NCBI RefSeq assembly: GCF_000422725.1
Contig: NZ_AUGP01000018.1
Span: 186,001-250,000 of the forward strand
Length of the DNA stretch: 64,000 bases
Source of the DNA: Flavobacterium subsaxonicum WB 4.1-42 = DSM 21790
GTDB taxonomy: Bacteria > Bacteroidota > Bacteroidia > Flavobacteriales > Flavobacteriaceae
Direction: 5' to 3'
The position numbers and the translations under genes are program-made. The notes under the pieces are model-generated. The model worked only from the letters and a program-made list of their open reading frames with translations. It made no database searches and was not told the DNA's origin. Shown here in pieces: positions 53,492 to 63,095 of this stretch (position 1 is its first letter; each line of letters starts with the position of its first letter).

Positions 53492-54493
53492 ATGAAATAC
53501 TATTATCAAGTAGAAGGTGATGTAAGAAATAATATAGGGGATGTATTGCAGGGCATGGTGGCGAAAGCTTTTTTGCCTGCAGATTCTTTGGTTGCAGATC
53601 GCGAAGATCTGGCTTCGATAGATAAAGACCAACCAGGCTTTCTTGTTGCAAACGGATGGTATATGCATTCTTTCGACAAATTTCCGCCGCCGGTTAATGT
53701 AACTCCATTATATTTATCTGTACACGTTGCAAATTCTGCTTTATTTCAAAGAGCCGAAGTAAGAGAGCATTTCAAGAAAAACGGCCCTGTTGGCTGTCGC
53801 GATCATAAAACGCTTAAATTGTTTTTAGGCTGGGGTATACCCGCATACTATTCGGGTTGCTTAACGGTAACCTCTAATGCACGCTCTCCTATAAACGTTT
53901 CGGGCAAAGGCGAATGCCTTTTAGTTGATAATGTAGACCACCCTATCCCGGAAAATGTAAAAGTTAAGTTAGAAACATTACTGGGCGAAAAATTAACAAG
54001 GGTATCTCATGATCCGCCGGATACTACAGGTAACCTTAAGGAATACGATAAAAAAGCAACAGCCCACATGGAAATGCTGCTTGAAAGATATTGTAAAGCC
54101 CGTATAGTATTAACCACAAAAATACACTGTGCACTGCCAAGTCTTGGTATGGGGGCTAATGTAGCGTTAATACACCCGGACCCTACAGACCCAAGGCTGG
54201 ATACATTGCGTGAGTTTACAGAGATTGTATCGTACGACCAAATCCTGGCAATGACAACTTTTGAATTGCCTAAAGTAGATAAAACGGCACTTGCCAACAG
54301 AAGAAATTTTTTAAGCAAAGTAGTTAAGCAGGGGGCAGAATCAATTTCTAACCCTATAAGTACGTTTGCCGAATATAAAAGCATTAAAAGAAGCAGCGCT
54401 ATTAAAGCTATGCTATACAGGCAGGCTATTAAAGTATTGCTTTTAGTAGGTGCATCGCAACAAATAACACGTGTTTACAAGTCAAGAGAATAA
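53492..54493 (+). CDS. Polysaccharide pyruvyltransferase family protein 2
   Basis: A 333-residue protein of the same superfamily as the gene at 47059, but with low similarity to it. Markers: an N-terminal NIGDVLQGMVAKAFLP (about 14-29), the PVGCRDHKTLKLFLGWGIPAYYSGCLT segment (about 97-123), and TTKIHCALPSLGMGANVALIHP near 209-230, where Lys-Ile-His replaces the usual Arg-Phe-His. The short spacers (18 nt before, 3 nt after) place it in an operon with glycosyltransferases. Confidence 0.78.
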   Translation: MKYYYQVEGDVRNNIGDVLQGMVAKAFLPADSLVADREDLASIDKDQPGFLVANGWYMHSFDKFPPPVNVTPLYLSVHVANSALFQRAEVREHFKKNGPVGCRDHKTLKLFLGWGIPAYYSGCLTVTSNARSPINVSGKGECLLVDNVDHPIPENVKVKLETLLGEKLTRVSHDPPDTTGNLKEYDKKATAHMEMLLERYCKARIVLTTKIHCALPSLGMGANVALIHPDPTDPRLDTLREFTEIVSYDQILAMTTFELPKVDKTALANRRNFLSKVVKQGAESISNPISTFAEYKSIKRSSAIKAMLYRQAIKVLLLVGASQQITRVYKSRE

Positions 54494-54496
54494 TTA

Positions 54497-55582
54497 ATGG
54501 GTAGTATGCCAAAAAAAAGAATCTTGCTTTATTCTACCCAGTTAATGGAAACGGGTGGAATAGAGAGCCATGTAAAAGAATTTATTTCTCAGGTGGCTCC
54601 TTTAGACAACGTCTTGATAGACTTAGTTGTTTTAAGGGCAAACAACTCTTTAGAGCAAAAGCAAATGCTCAGGCAATACTGTACCCGTACTTTTTTGCCA
54701 TCCGGTAAAACTATACAGGGTAAACTCGGATTTCTATTGTTTGTGTTAGGGTCGGTATTCACAAAATATGATGCCCTATACACTAACGGGCAGGGCGAAA
54801 GCATTAGCCTGATAAAAAAAATGTTCAGGTTTAAAAAATGGGTACACCACCACCATACATCGGGCGATCTGGCCGATCAGCAAACCTGGGGGCCTTCGTA
54901 TAAGGTGTCTTTAAGTGAGGCAGACACTGTTGTGGCCTGTTCTAAAAAAAATGCCAAAGACATGCAGTTGGCACTTAAGCGCGATGTTATTACAATACCT
55001 TGCTTTTCAAGAAAAATTGTATTAGATAGGGTTAAACAACCTAAAGTATCATCAGATAAGGTTAACCTTGGATATTATGGAAGGCTGATACCTGAAAAAG
55101 GGATAGACATATTGTGCAGGTTAAGTAATGAGGAGAATTTAAACCATATACAATTTCATATATGGGGAGAAGGGCAAATGTATCCTGCATCTTTTTTTTA
55201 TAAGTACCCTAATATAAAATACCACGGGCAATTTAACGGTCAGGAAGAATTAAAACAGGTTTTGGTATCGATAGATGGCTATTTACTATTATCTGTACAT
55301 CCTGAGGGGCTGCCTATAAGCCTGCTCGAAATAATGAGTGCCGGCATACCGTGGATGGCTACTGATAAAGGGGGCATATCTGATATTGCCTGCGATCCGG
55401 TAGCTACAAGAGTAATAGAGTCGTTAGAGCCTTACGGCGATTTAAAACAAAAAATTAACCAGTTTGCTATAGATATAGCTGCAGGAAAAATTGATAGAGA
55501 AAATCAGGTTGCGCTTTATGATACTAAGTTTTCGCCAAAGGTATTGGTTAAAGAATGGCTAAATGTTTTATTTACAAATTAA
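54497..55582 (+). CDS. Family 4 glycosyltransferase
   Basis: A 361-residue GT-B enzyme. The N-terminal half begins with the typical RILLYSTQLMETGGIESHVKEF (in part). The C-terminal half has VNLGYYGRLIPEKGIDILCRL (about 189-209) and the E-x7-E motif in HPEGLPISLLEIMSAGIP (about 273-290). The start may instead be the ATG three codons later (54506). It follows the pyruvyltransferase gene by 3 nt. Its donor sugar is unknown. Confidence 0.9.
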   Translation: MGSMPKKRILLYSTQLMETGGIESHVKEFISQVAPLDNVLIDLVVLRANNSLEQKQMLRQYCTRTFLPSGKTIQGKLGFLLFVLGSVFTKYDALYTNGQGESISLIKKMFRFKKWVHHHHTSGDLADQQTWGPSYKVSLSEADTVVACSKKNAKDMQLALKRDVITIPCFSRKIVLDRVKQPKVSSDKVNLGYYGRLIPEKGIDILCRLSNEENLNHIQFHIWGEGQMYPASFFYKYPNIKYHGQFNGQEELKQVLVSIDGYLLLSVHPEGLPISLLEIMSAGIPWMATDKGGISDIACDPVATRVIESLEPYGDLKQKINQFAIDIAAGKIDRENQVALYDTKFSPKVLVKEWLNVLFTN

Positions 55583-55588
55583 TAAATT

Positions 55589-56839
55589 ATGATCATTCTT
55601 TCTCATCCGGTTGGTAATCAAAATGTAAGGGCTGCTTTAAGAGGTTTTAAAGATGCAGGTATGCTTAGCGCATTCTGTACCTCTATAGCATCATTTCCGG
55701 ATAGTTTGTTGCACAAAGTAAGCAGCTCCGTAAAGCCTTTACAGGAAATTAATAAAAGGAGTTTTGATGCCGACCTCCAATCTCTAACCTATTTAAAGCC
55801 GGGTAAAGAGTTGGTTAGGCTATTGTCTTTAAAAGCGGGTATTTCCAGCTTGGTTGAGCACGAAAAAGGCGCTTTTAGCATCGACAGGATATGCCATAAC
55901 ATAGACCAGTTTACGGCACATAAGGTGTCCGGCAGTAAACTAAACAACATCAAGGCTGTTTATGCTTACGAAGATGGTGCACTTGAAACCTTTAAACAGG
56001 CAAAAAAGTCGGATATATTTAGTTTTTACGACCTTCCTATAGGCTACTGGCGTGCTGCAAGAAGATTAATGCAAAGCGAAATAGACTTGAGGCCGGAATG
56101 GGCATCTACCATGCACGGTTTTAGAGATTCTCAGCTAAAGCTAAACCGTAAGGATGACGAGCTTGCCCTTGCTGACCATATTTTTGTTGCGAGCTCTTTT
56201 ACCGCCCAAACGTTGTTAGATTACCCGGGTAGCCTTGCACCAATAACGGTTATACCCTATGGGTTTCCTAAGGTGTATAACAATAAAACCTATAGCAACG
56301 ATTTTTCTAAGCCTTTAAAAGTTTTATTTGTAGGCGGGTTATCGCAACGAAAAGGAATTGCAAATATATTTGAGGCGTTTAAGCACGTTGGCGGAGATAA
56401 AATAGAGTTAACCATAGTGGGAAGAAAACCCTCTACAGAGTGCAAACCGCTTGAAGAAGGTTTGGCAAAATGTAAATATATACCTGGCCTGCCCCATGCC
56501 GAAATTTTAAAGCTTATGCAAACACAGGATGTTTTTGTGTTTCCGTCTCTTTTTGAAGGTTTTGGGCTTGTAATTACAGAGGCTATGTCTCAGGGGTTGC
56601 CTGTAATTACCACAGAGCGCACCATTGGGCCAGATATTATATCTAACGGCAATAATGGCCTTATAATTAAAGCCGGCTCTACAGAGTCGTTAATAGCGTC
56701 TTTAGAAAATATTTTGCAGGACAGAAGCCAGCTAAAAAAAATGGGCGAGGCAGCAATGCTAACAGCAATGCAAAGGCCCTGGGAAAAATACGGACAGGAA
56801 CTGGCTCAGGCTGTAAATAAAATTATCAATAAAAATTAA
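55589..56839 (+). CDS. Family 4 glycosyltransferase
   Basis: A 416-residue GT-B enzyme. The N-terminal part (MIILSHPVGNQNVRAALRGF) is followed by a long helical region. The donor domain has KVLFVGGLSQRKGIANIFEAF (about 245-265) and FPSLFEGFGLVITEAMSQGLP (about 321-341) with the E-x7-E pair. It is 6 nt downstream of the previous glycosyltransferase and 12 nt upstream of the membrane acyltransferase. Confidence 0.9.
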   Translation: MIILSHPVGNQNVRAALRGFKDAGMLSAFCTSIASFPDSLLHKVSSSVKPLQEINKRSFDADLQSLTYLKPGKELVRLLSLKAGISSLVEHEKGAFSIDRICHNIDQFTAHKVSGSKLNNIKAVYAYEDGALETFKQAKKSDIFSFYDLPIGYWRAARRLMQSEIDLRPEWASTMHGFRDSQLKLNRKDDELALADHIFVASSFTAQTLLDYPGSLAPITVIPYGFPKVYNNKTYSNDFSKPLKVLFVGGLSQRKGIANIFEAFKHVGGDKIELTIVGRKPSTECKPLEEGLAKCKYIPGLPHAEILKLMQTQDVFVFPSLFEGFGLVITEAMSQGLPVITTERTIGPDIISNGNNGLIIKAGSTESLIASLENILQDRSQLKKMGEAAMLTAMQRPWEKYGQELAQAVNKIINKN

Positions 56840-56851
56840 CCAACCCAAAAA

Positions 56852-57934
56852 ATGCAAAATAACCCTACCGTAATTAAACAAGAACACAAAAGAAGCTTTG
56901 GCCTCGATCTTGTAAGGGCAATAGCCATATCGCTGGTTTTGATTGCTCACTTTGCATATAAATTTGAGCACTTTGGTTTTTGGGGCGTAGAAATGTTTTT
57001 TGCCTTAAGTGGTTATCTTATTGGGCAAATACTCTGGAAGAGTTTTTCGTCTAACGATGACTGGTCTTTTAAAAGAATACATAATTTTTGGTCAAGGCGC
57101 TGGTGGAGAACGTTACCAAACTACTATCTTTTCCTGTTCTTAATGCTTATATTTCATTACTGGCAGCATGGAGTTTTACCATCATTACTGCGCTTTTCAT
57201 ATTATTTGTGGTTTGGTCAAAATTTGCTTTCGGGCAGCCCTGAATTCTTTGGTGTATCTTGGAGTTTATGTATAGAAGAGTGGTTTTACCTGTCTTTTCC
57301 AATTGTTTTATTTTTAATAAGTAAAATAAATTTAAGTAAGCGGGTTTCGTTCTCGGTTACAATTTTTGTATTCTTTGTGTTTTCGGTTATAATGCGTCAG
57401 TATTTAATCAACCAGGGAGTTAGTCATCCAAGGGGTATTACGCTTGCAAGATTAGATGCTATTTGTTTTGGTGTAATGGTCGTTTTCATCTTTTCTGGTA
57501 ATGTGGCGCGTAACCAGCTGAAAAAAATATTTTTTGCATTAGGGCTGCTATTGTTTTTTATAAGCTTTTATCTTGTGTACCTTTCGGGCCTAACGTATGA
57601 TGAAATTAAAGAAAACCAGTTTGTTTTAACCCTTACACCTTTAGCTTTTGCTTTTATGCTTCCATTTATCGAAAACTGGCCGGGATTAAAGCTTAAATTT
57701 GTAAATACGGCAATTACTAATATAAGTTTATGGTCTTATTCTATTTATCTTAGCCATATACCGGTGCTTTTTGTATGCTACGAGGTTTTTTCGTTTATGA
57801 GAGCCAGTTCGGCAGGTAATTTATTTAGCAAAATTTTGGCATTGGGTTTTACAATAATCATTTCAGCCTTTATATATAAAAAGTTCGAGGTTCCTCTAAC
57901 TAAAAGAAGGCCAAAAGAGGTAACTAATTCTTAA
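56852..57934 (+). CDS. Membrane acyltransferase (acyltransferase 3, OafA/YrhL-like)
   Basis: A 360-residue integral-membrane protein with about 10 helices. The family marks are the N-terminal FGLDLVRAIAISLVLIAHF (about 13-31, with the catalytic His at about 30), GVEMFFALSGYLIG (about 41-54), the RRWWRTLPNYYLFL loop (about 79-92) and SWSLCIEEWFYLSFP (about 132-146). Such proteins O-acylate carbohydrates using a cytoplasmic acyl donor. It adds to the three soluble hexapeptide acyltransferases, so the glycan is likely heavily acylated. Confidence 0.93.
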   Translation: MQNNPTVIKQEHKRSFGLDLVRAIAISLVLIAHFAYKFEHFGFWGVEMFFALSGYLIGQILWKSFSSNDDWSFKRIHNFWSRRWWRTLPNYYLFLFLMLIFHYWQHGVLPSLLRFSYYLWFGQNLLSGSPEFFGVSWSLCIEEWFYLSFPIVLFLISKINLSKRVSFSVTIFVFFVFSVIMRQYLINQGVSHPRGITLARLDAICFGVMVVFIFSGNVARNQLKKIFFALGLLLFFISFYLVYLSGLTYDEIKENQFVLTLTPLAFAFMLPFIENWPGLKLKFVNTAITNISLWSYSIYLSHIPVLFVCYEVFSFMRASSAGNLFSKILALGFTIIISAFIYKKFEVPLTKRRPKEVTNS

Positions 57935-57943
57935 AATAAAAAG

Positions 57944-59278
57944 TTGAACAGACTAAATATAAATGCGCAAGGCGAAAGGTCCCTAAATGCTGTTAATGCC
58001 AAAAATAAGTCACACGATTTGTTTTTGATCAAGAGGGCTATATGGATATATTTTTTCTTAGTTATATTTGAAGGCGCCATAAGAAAATGGATTTTACCTG
58101 CCCTATCTACGCCACTGTTAGTAGCAAGAGAGCCTTTTACCATCTATATTATTATCCTGTCGATAAGGAATAGGCTTTTTCCTGCCTCAATATCACTTCC
58201 ATTGCTTATCCTAATAAGTATTTTAAGTTTTTTTGCAGCTGTATTTTTTGGGCATCAAAATATATTTGTGGCTTTATTTGGGGCAAGGATATTTTTGCTG
58301 CACATTCCGGTAATGTTTATTATAGCCCAGGTTTTTAATAATGATGATATTGTCAAAATGGGCAGAATAATGCTGTGGATTACCTTACTCATGGCAATTA
58401 TTATATTTCTTCAGTTTTATTCTCCCCAAACGGCATGGATAAACCGAGGGGTAGGTGGTAATGAAAGCGGAGGTGGATTCCAGGGGGCTATGGGCTATTT
58501 GAGACCTCCGGGCACGTTTTCTTTTACAAGTGGTACAACCTCATTTTTTTCGTTTGCAGCTCCATTTGTAGCCTTTTTTTGGCTATCTGCAGATAAAATT
58601 AAAGTTAACAGGGCTTTACTAATTGCGGCCACTTTTAGCGTAATTATAGCTATACCACTTTCTATAAGCCGAACTTTATTTTTTAACGTTGGCTTGGTAC
58701 TTTTGTTTACAATATTTATCTCGATTAGAAACCCTGTGTTTTTAACAAGAATCCTGGTTGCTTTAGTGGTAATGTTTGGAGCTTATACAATATTATCGCA
58801 GCAGGAGAGCGTGCAAACAGCGATTGAGGTTTTTACGGCAAGGTTTGAAAATGCTAACGAATCTGAAGGTGGTTTAGAAGGTGTATTGATTGATCGTTTC
58901 TTAGGGGGTATGTATAATGCTCTTTTTTCTGGTACAAATGCGCCACTTTGGGGATATGGTATTGGTATGGGATCTAATGTCGGTGCGATGCTATTAGCAG
59001 GTTCGACAGCATTTCTTTTGCCTGAAGGTGAATGGGGCAGGTTGATTGGTGAAATAGGCATGATAATGGGACTTATAGTTATATTTATACGTATTTCTAT
59101 GGGCGCCGGTATTTTAACAAAAGCATATTTTTTACTGTCAAAAAAACAGATTTTGCCATGGTTGTTATTAAGTACAGGGCTAATAGTAGTATTGCAGGGT
59201 CAATGGGGACAGCCAACTAATCTTGGTTTTTTTGTGATAATAACAGGGGTGTTAATGGCATCTGTTAAACAAAATTAA
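57944..59278 (+). CDS. O-antigen polymerase/ligase-like membrane protein
   Basis: A 444-residue protein with about 10-12 helices and a large extracytoplasmic loop. It fits the Wzy_C (O-antigen ligase/polymerase) group, with SGGGFQGAMGYLRPPGTFSF (about 178-197) and the loop GVLIDRFLGGMYNAL followed by GYGIGMGSNVGAM. The start is a TTG at 57944, since an in-frame stop lies at 57932-57934 and no ATG is close. It could polymerise a second glycan, or attach the finished polymer to a carrier, since a Wzy-like candidate is already encoded at 40674. Confidence 0.82.
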   Translation: MNRLNINAQGERSLNAVNAKNKSHDLFLIKRAIWIYFFLVIFEGAIRKWILPALSTPLLVAREPFTIYIIILSIRNRLFPASISLPLLILISILSFFAAVFFGHQNIFVALFGARIFLLHIPVMFIIAQVFNNDDIVKMGRIMLWITLLMAIIIFLQFYSPQTAWINRGVGGNESGGGFQGAMGYLRPPGTFSFTSGTTSFFSFAAPFVAFFWLSADKIKVNRALLIAATFSVIIAIPLSISRTLFFNVGLVLLFTIFISIRNPVFLTRILVALVVMFGAYTILSQQESVQTAIEVFTARFENANESEGGLEGVLIDRFLGGMYNALFSGTNAPLWGYGIGMGSNVGAMLLAGSTAFLLPEGEWGRLIGEIGMIMGLIVIFIRISMGAGILTKAYFLLSKKQILPWLLLSTGLIVVLQGQWGQPTNLGFFVIITGVLMASVKQN

Positions 59279-59332
59279 TCGCTTAATTAATTACCGAACT
59301 GCATTTATTTAAATTTCATGCAGCTATTTACT

Positions 59333-60502
59333 ATGAAAATAATATTTTTATCTCATCCACTTTTTTTGGGTTCTAATAGTATGCCAAGGTATGCTAATTG
59401 GCTTTCTAACGGTATGCGTGCACGTGGGCATGAGGTAGAAATTTGGCAGCCTAAAGCAAGATTTTTTAATTTGCCTGCCCCGCAATCGCTTAAAAAATGG
59501 CTGGGTTATATAGATCAATATATTGTTTTTCCGTTTGTTGTAAAAAAAAATATAAAAAAACAGCCTGTCAATACTCTGTATGCTTTTACAGACCATGCTT
59601 TAGGACCATGGGTACCATATTTTACTAAATTAAAGCATATTATACACTGTCACGATTTTTTAGCACAACGGTCTGCTATGGGGTCTATACCACAAAATAA
59701 AACTGGCTTTGGAGGGCGTATTTATCAAAAATTTATTCGCAGCGGTTATATACAGGGAGAGAATTTTATATCCATATCAAAAAAAACGCAGGAAGACCTG
59801 CATTTTTTTCTGGGTAATAAAAAGCCCAAATTTTCTACAGTTGTTTACAATGGATTAAACCAGGATTTTAGCGTACAGGATGCTGCTTTGTGCAGGCATG
59901 CTATATCACAATTAATAAATAAAGATGTTTCTGAAGGTTACTTTTTGCATGTGGGTGGTAACCAATGGTACAAAAACAGAGAAGGCGTTATAAAAATTTA
60001 TAACAGTTTAAGCTTGGATAAAAACTATGGCAAGCTTCCGTTAGTTATGATTGGACCAAAACCTAACCAAAATCTGATTAACGAGCGCAATGCATCGATA
60101 TTTAAAGATTCTATTTTTTTAATGAGCGATGCGCCCGATGATTTGGTTAAAAAAGCATATAGCGGTGCTACGGCGTTTATATTTCCATCGTTAGCCGAAG
60201 GTTTTGGCTGGCCAATTGCCGAGGCTATGGCCAGTGGCTCTTTTGTGGTTACAACTAACGAGGCGCCTATGAACGAAGTTGCGGGCAATGCCGCTCTTTT
60301 AATAGATGTATGCCCGGTAGATGCTACGCAGCATAATGCATGGGCAAACAAGGCGGCAATAGATATAATATCGGTTTTGAATAATCCTGAACAAAAATTA
60401 TCTTATATACAATTAGGTGCTGAAAATGCAAAACGTTTTGACTCTGAAAAAACATTAGATAAAATAGAAGCACTATATAATCAAATTATTGAAGCTAATT
60501 AA
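59333..60502 (+). CDS. Family 4 glycosyltransferase
   Basis: A 389-residue GT-B enzyme. The start MKIIFLSHPLFLGSNSMPRY at 59333 is preferred to the ATG at 59318 because the family usually begins at the first beta strand. The donor domain contains YFLHVGGNQWYKNREGVIKIY (about 204-224) and FIFPSLAEGFGWPIAEAMASG (about 282-302) with the E-x7-E pair. It resembles mannosyl- or rhamnosyltransferase-type GT4 enzymes, but the donor is not predictable. Confidence 0.9.
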   Translation: MKIIFLSHPLFLGSNSMPRYANWLSNGMRARGHEVEIWQPKARFFNLPAPQSLKKWLGYIDQYIVFPFVVKKNIKKQPVNTLYAFTDHALGPWVPYFTKLKHIIHCHDFLAQRSAMGSIPQNKTGFGGRIYQKFIRSGYIQGENFISISKKTQEDLHFFLGNKKPKFSTVVYNGLNQDFSVQDAALCRHAISQLINKDVSEGYFLHVGGNQWYKNREGVIKIYNSLSLDKNYGKLPLVMIGPKPNQNLINERNASIFKDSIFLMSDAPDDLVKKAYSGATAFIFPSLAEGFGWPIAEAMASGSFVVTTNEAPMNEVAGNAALLIDVCPVDATQHNAWANKAAIDIISVLNNPEQKLSYIQLGAENAKRFDSEKTLDKIEALYNQIIEAN

Positions 60503-60503
60503 T

Positions 60504-61670
60504 ATGAAAATACTGCGTGTAATAGCTTCAATGAATCCGGAAAACGGCGGCCCATGTCAGGGTATACGCAATAGTATACCTGCATTGCAAAGCCTTGGCG
60601 TGTATAATGAGGTGGTATGTTTTGATAGTCCTGATGCCGGTTATCTTGGTAGTGATGATTTTATAATAAATGCTATTGGTCCCGCAAAAGGGCCTTATGC
60701 CTATTGCACGGCTTTACAGCCATGGTTGTTAAAAAATATGGCAAGGTTTGATGCTGTTATAATTCACGGGCTATGGTTATACAATAGCTATGGTACCTTT
60801 AAAGCATGGAAACATTTTAAAAAACAAAATGCAAATGCGCCAAAGCTTTTTATAATGCCTCACGGTATGTTAGATCCTTACTTTCAAAAGGCTAAAGAGC
60901 GTAGAGTAAAAGCTGTAAGAAACTGGTTTTTCTGGAAACTTTTCGAAAACAAGGTAGTTAACAATGTAACTGGTGTGCTATTTACCTGCCAGGAAGAACT
61001 ACTTTTAGCCAGAGAGCCTTTTGCGCCTTACACACCTAATGCGGAGTTAAATGTAGGTTATGGTATACCTAACCCACCGGTGTTTGATAGCGGTATGCTT
61101 ACGGCATTTTACCAAAGATGCCCAGAAGTTGCTAATAAACCCTATATACTTTTTTTAAGCCGTATACACAGTAAAAAAGGTGCAGATTTATTAGTATATG
61201 CATACAATATACTATACAAACAAAACAATGCTATACCAGCGTTAATTATTGCCGGTCCCGGCCTGGATACAGATTATGGTAAGCAATTAAAAGATATTGC
61301 CGGCCCTAATATTTACTTTCCGGGTATGCTTTCTGGTAATTTAAAATGGGGGGCTTTTTATGGTTCAGAGGCATTTATACTACCCAGCCATCAGGAAAAT
61401 TTTGGTATTGCCGTAGTAGAAGCTATGGCGTGCGCTAAGGCAGTAATAATTAGCGACCAGGTAAATATTTGGCGCGAAATTGAAGCTGGCAATGGCGGTA
61501 TTGTTATAAAAGATACGCACGAAGGTGCTTTAAGCGGCCTTGAGCAATGGGTAAATTTAGAAGAGAGTAAAAAAGTAGCCATGGGTAAAAATGCCCAAAA
61601 CACTTTTAAAAAGTTCTTTTCGGTAGAGCAGGCTGCTTTAAATTTAAAAACTATATTTGAGGATATTTAA
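60504..61670 (+). CDS. Family 4 glycosyltransferase
   Basis: A 388-residue GT-B enzyme that starts 1 nt after the previous stop (a TTG at 60489 is rejected). It begins MKILRVIASMNPENGGPCQG with the donor-side GGPCQGIRN loop. The second half has PYILFLSRIHSKKGADLLVYA (about 213-233) and FILPSHQENFGIAVVEAMACA (about 291-311). The ATG of the next gene (an acetyltransferase) follows its stop directly, so the three genes from 59333 are a tight unit. Confidence 0.9.
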   Translation: MKILRVIASMNPENGGPCQGIRNSIPALQSLGVYNEVVCFDSPDAGYLGSDDFIINAIGPAKGPYAYCTALQPWLLKNMARFDAVIIHGLWLYNSYGTFKAWKHFKKQNANAPKLFIMPHGMLDPYFQKAKERRVKAVRNWFFWKLFENKVVNNVTGVLFTCQEELLLAREPFAPYTPNAELNVGYGIPNPPVFDSGMLTAFYQRCPEVANKPYILFLSRIHSKKGADLLVYAYNILYKQNNAIPALIIAGPGLDTDYGKQLKDIAGPNIYFPGMLSGNLKWGAFYGSEAFILPSHQENFGIAVVEAMACAKAVIISDQVNIWREIEAGNGGIVIKDTHEGALSGLEQWVNLEESKKVAMGKNAQNTFKKFFSVEQAALNLKTIFEDI

Positions 61671-62216
61671 ATGGTTAACACAGATACACATACAGGTGCT
61701 TCTTTTTCTCTTAAAAACAGGTTATTACGTGTTTTGTGGGGTATTGTCTATTTTGTGTTTTTTAAATTTTCGCCAAGGCCACTGCATGGTTGGCGCTCTT
61801 TTATACTTAAATGCTTTGGTGCTAAAGTTGGCAAAGGAGTGCATGTATACCCCGGCGTAATTATATGGGCACCGTGGAATTTAATTTTAAAAGACCATTG
61901 TGGTATTGCAAGTGGTGTTAATTTATATTCGCAGGGAGTTATAACTGTAGGTGAAAAGGCAGTAATATCTCAGGGTAGTTACATTTGTACCGGTACTCAC
62001 GACTATACAAAAACAGGATTTCCGCTTTATACATTGCCCATTGCAATTGGAGATGATACCTGGGTAGCGGCAGATGTTTTTATACATCCGGGAGTAACTA
62101 TTGGAAACGGATGTGTAATTGGAGCAAGGTCTGTAGTAACCAAAAATATGCCAGCCTGGATGGTTTGTGCAGGTTTTCCGTGTAAGGTAATTAAAGAAAG
62201 AGCAATAGTTAATTAG
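61671..62216 (+). CDS. WcaF-like colanic-acid-type acetyltransferase
   Basis: A 181-residue hexapeptide-repeat acyltransferase of the WcaF type. An N-terminal amphipathic part (RLLRVLWGIVYFVFFKFSPRPLHGWRSF in part, about 17-44) precedes the beta helix (about 60-165: GKGVHVYPGVIIWAPWNL, GTHDYTKTGFPLYT with the catalytic His at about 105, and VAADVFIHPGVTIG). In other clusters WcaF acetylates a fucose residue; fucose is predicted here as well. Confidence 0.9.
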   Translation: MVNTDTHTGASFSLKNRLLRVLWGIVYFVFFKFSPRPLHGWRSFILKCFGAKVGKGVHVYPGVIIWAPWNLILKDHCGIASGVNLYSQGVITVGEKAVISQGSYICTGTHDYTKTGFPLYTLPIAIGDDTWVAADVFIHPGVTIGNGCVIGARSVVTKNMPAWMVCAGFPCKVIKERAIVN

Positions 62217-62276
62217 GCGTAATTAAGATATAAGCTTACTACGTACTTTAGAAATTTGTTAATTATATATAGTAAA

Positions 62277-63095
62277 ATGTCAAAAATTCCTGTAACAGTT
62301 ATTATCCCGGTAAAAAACGAAGAGTTAAATATAGTTCATTGCTTAAAACTTATATCTGGTTTTGATCAGATTATGGTTATAGACTCTAACAGTACCGATA
62401 ATACTGCCAAAATTGCTGCAGAGCATGGCGCAGAGGTGCATCAGTTTACGTGGGACGGACAGTTTCCTAAAAAAAGGAACTGGGTTTTACGCAATTTACC
62501 TATACGTAACGAATGGGTTTTGTTTCTGGATGCTGACGAATATATTACAGATGCTTTTGTTGCCGAAATACAGCAGGCTATTAAAAACCCTGATTATAAT
62601 GGCTACTGGATTACGTTTATTAATTATTTTATGGGAAGGCAATTAAAACATGGCGACCCATTTAAAAAACTGCCTTTATTTAGGGTAGGTAAAGGAGAAT
62701 ACGAAAAAATTAAAGAAGACTCGTGGAGCCACCTGGATATGGAGGTGCACGAGCATCCTATAATAGAGGGTAAGGTGGGACAGTTACAATCGCCTATAAT
62801 ACATAACGATTACAAAGGGCTTGAGCATTACATAGCTAAACATAATGCTTATTCTACCTGGGAAGCTAAACGTTTTGTAGCACTGGAAAAAGAAGGTTTT
62901 GGAAACCTTACCAAAAGGCAAAAATTTAAATATTCATTAATGCAATCCGGATTTTTGCCTATTATTTATTTTATAGGTGCTTATTTTTTAAAATTAGGCT
63001 TTTTAGATGGCAAGCAGGGATACTTTTTTGCAAAATATAAATCATACTATTTTTTACAAATACAAACCAAAATTAACGAACTTAAAAAGATATGA
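62277..63095 (+). CDS. Family 2 glycosyltransferase (WaaE/KdtX-like)
   Basis: A 272-residue GT-A enzyme. The ATG at 62277 gives [20 protein letters not shown]; a TTG at 62256 is rejected. Motifs: [18 protein letters not shown] (about 31-48), the catalytic-metal [13 protein letters not shown] (about 81-93), and the [14 protein letters not shown] segment near 155-168, which is typical of the lipopolysaccharide-core beta-1,4-glucosyltransferase group. The C-terminus has a hydrophobic stretch (about 225-243), suggesting membrane attachment. It overlaps the next gene by 4 bases (ATGA). Confidence 0.9.
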   Translation: MSKIPVTVIIPVKNEELNIVHCLKLISGFDQIMVIDSNSTDNTAKIAAEHGAEVHQFTWDGQFPKKRNWVLRNLPIRNEWVLFLDADEYITDAFVAEIQQAIKNPDYNGYWITFINYFMGRQLKHGDPFKKLPLFRVGKGEYEKIKEDSWSHLDMEVHEHPIIEGKVGQLQSPIIHNDYKGLEHYIAKHNAYSTWEAKRFVALEKEGFGNLTKRQKFKYSLMQSGFLPIIYFIGAYFLKLGFLDGKQGYFFAKYKSYYFLQIQTKINELKKI

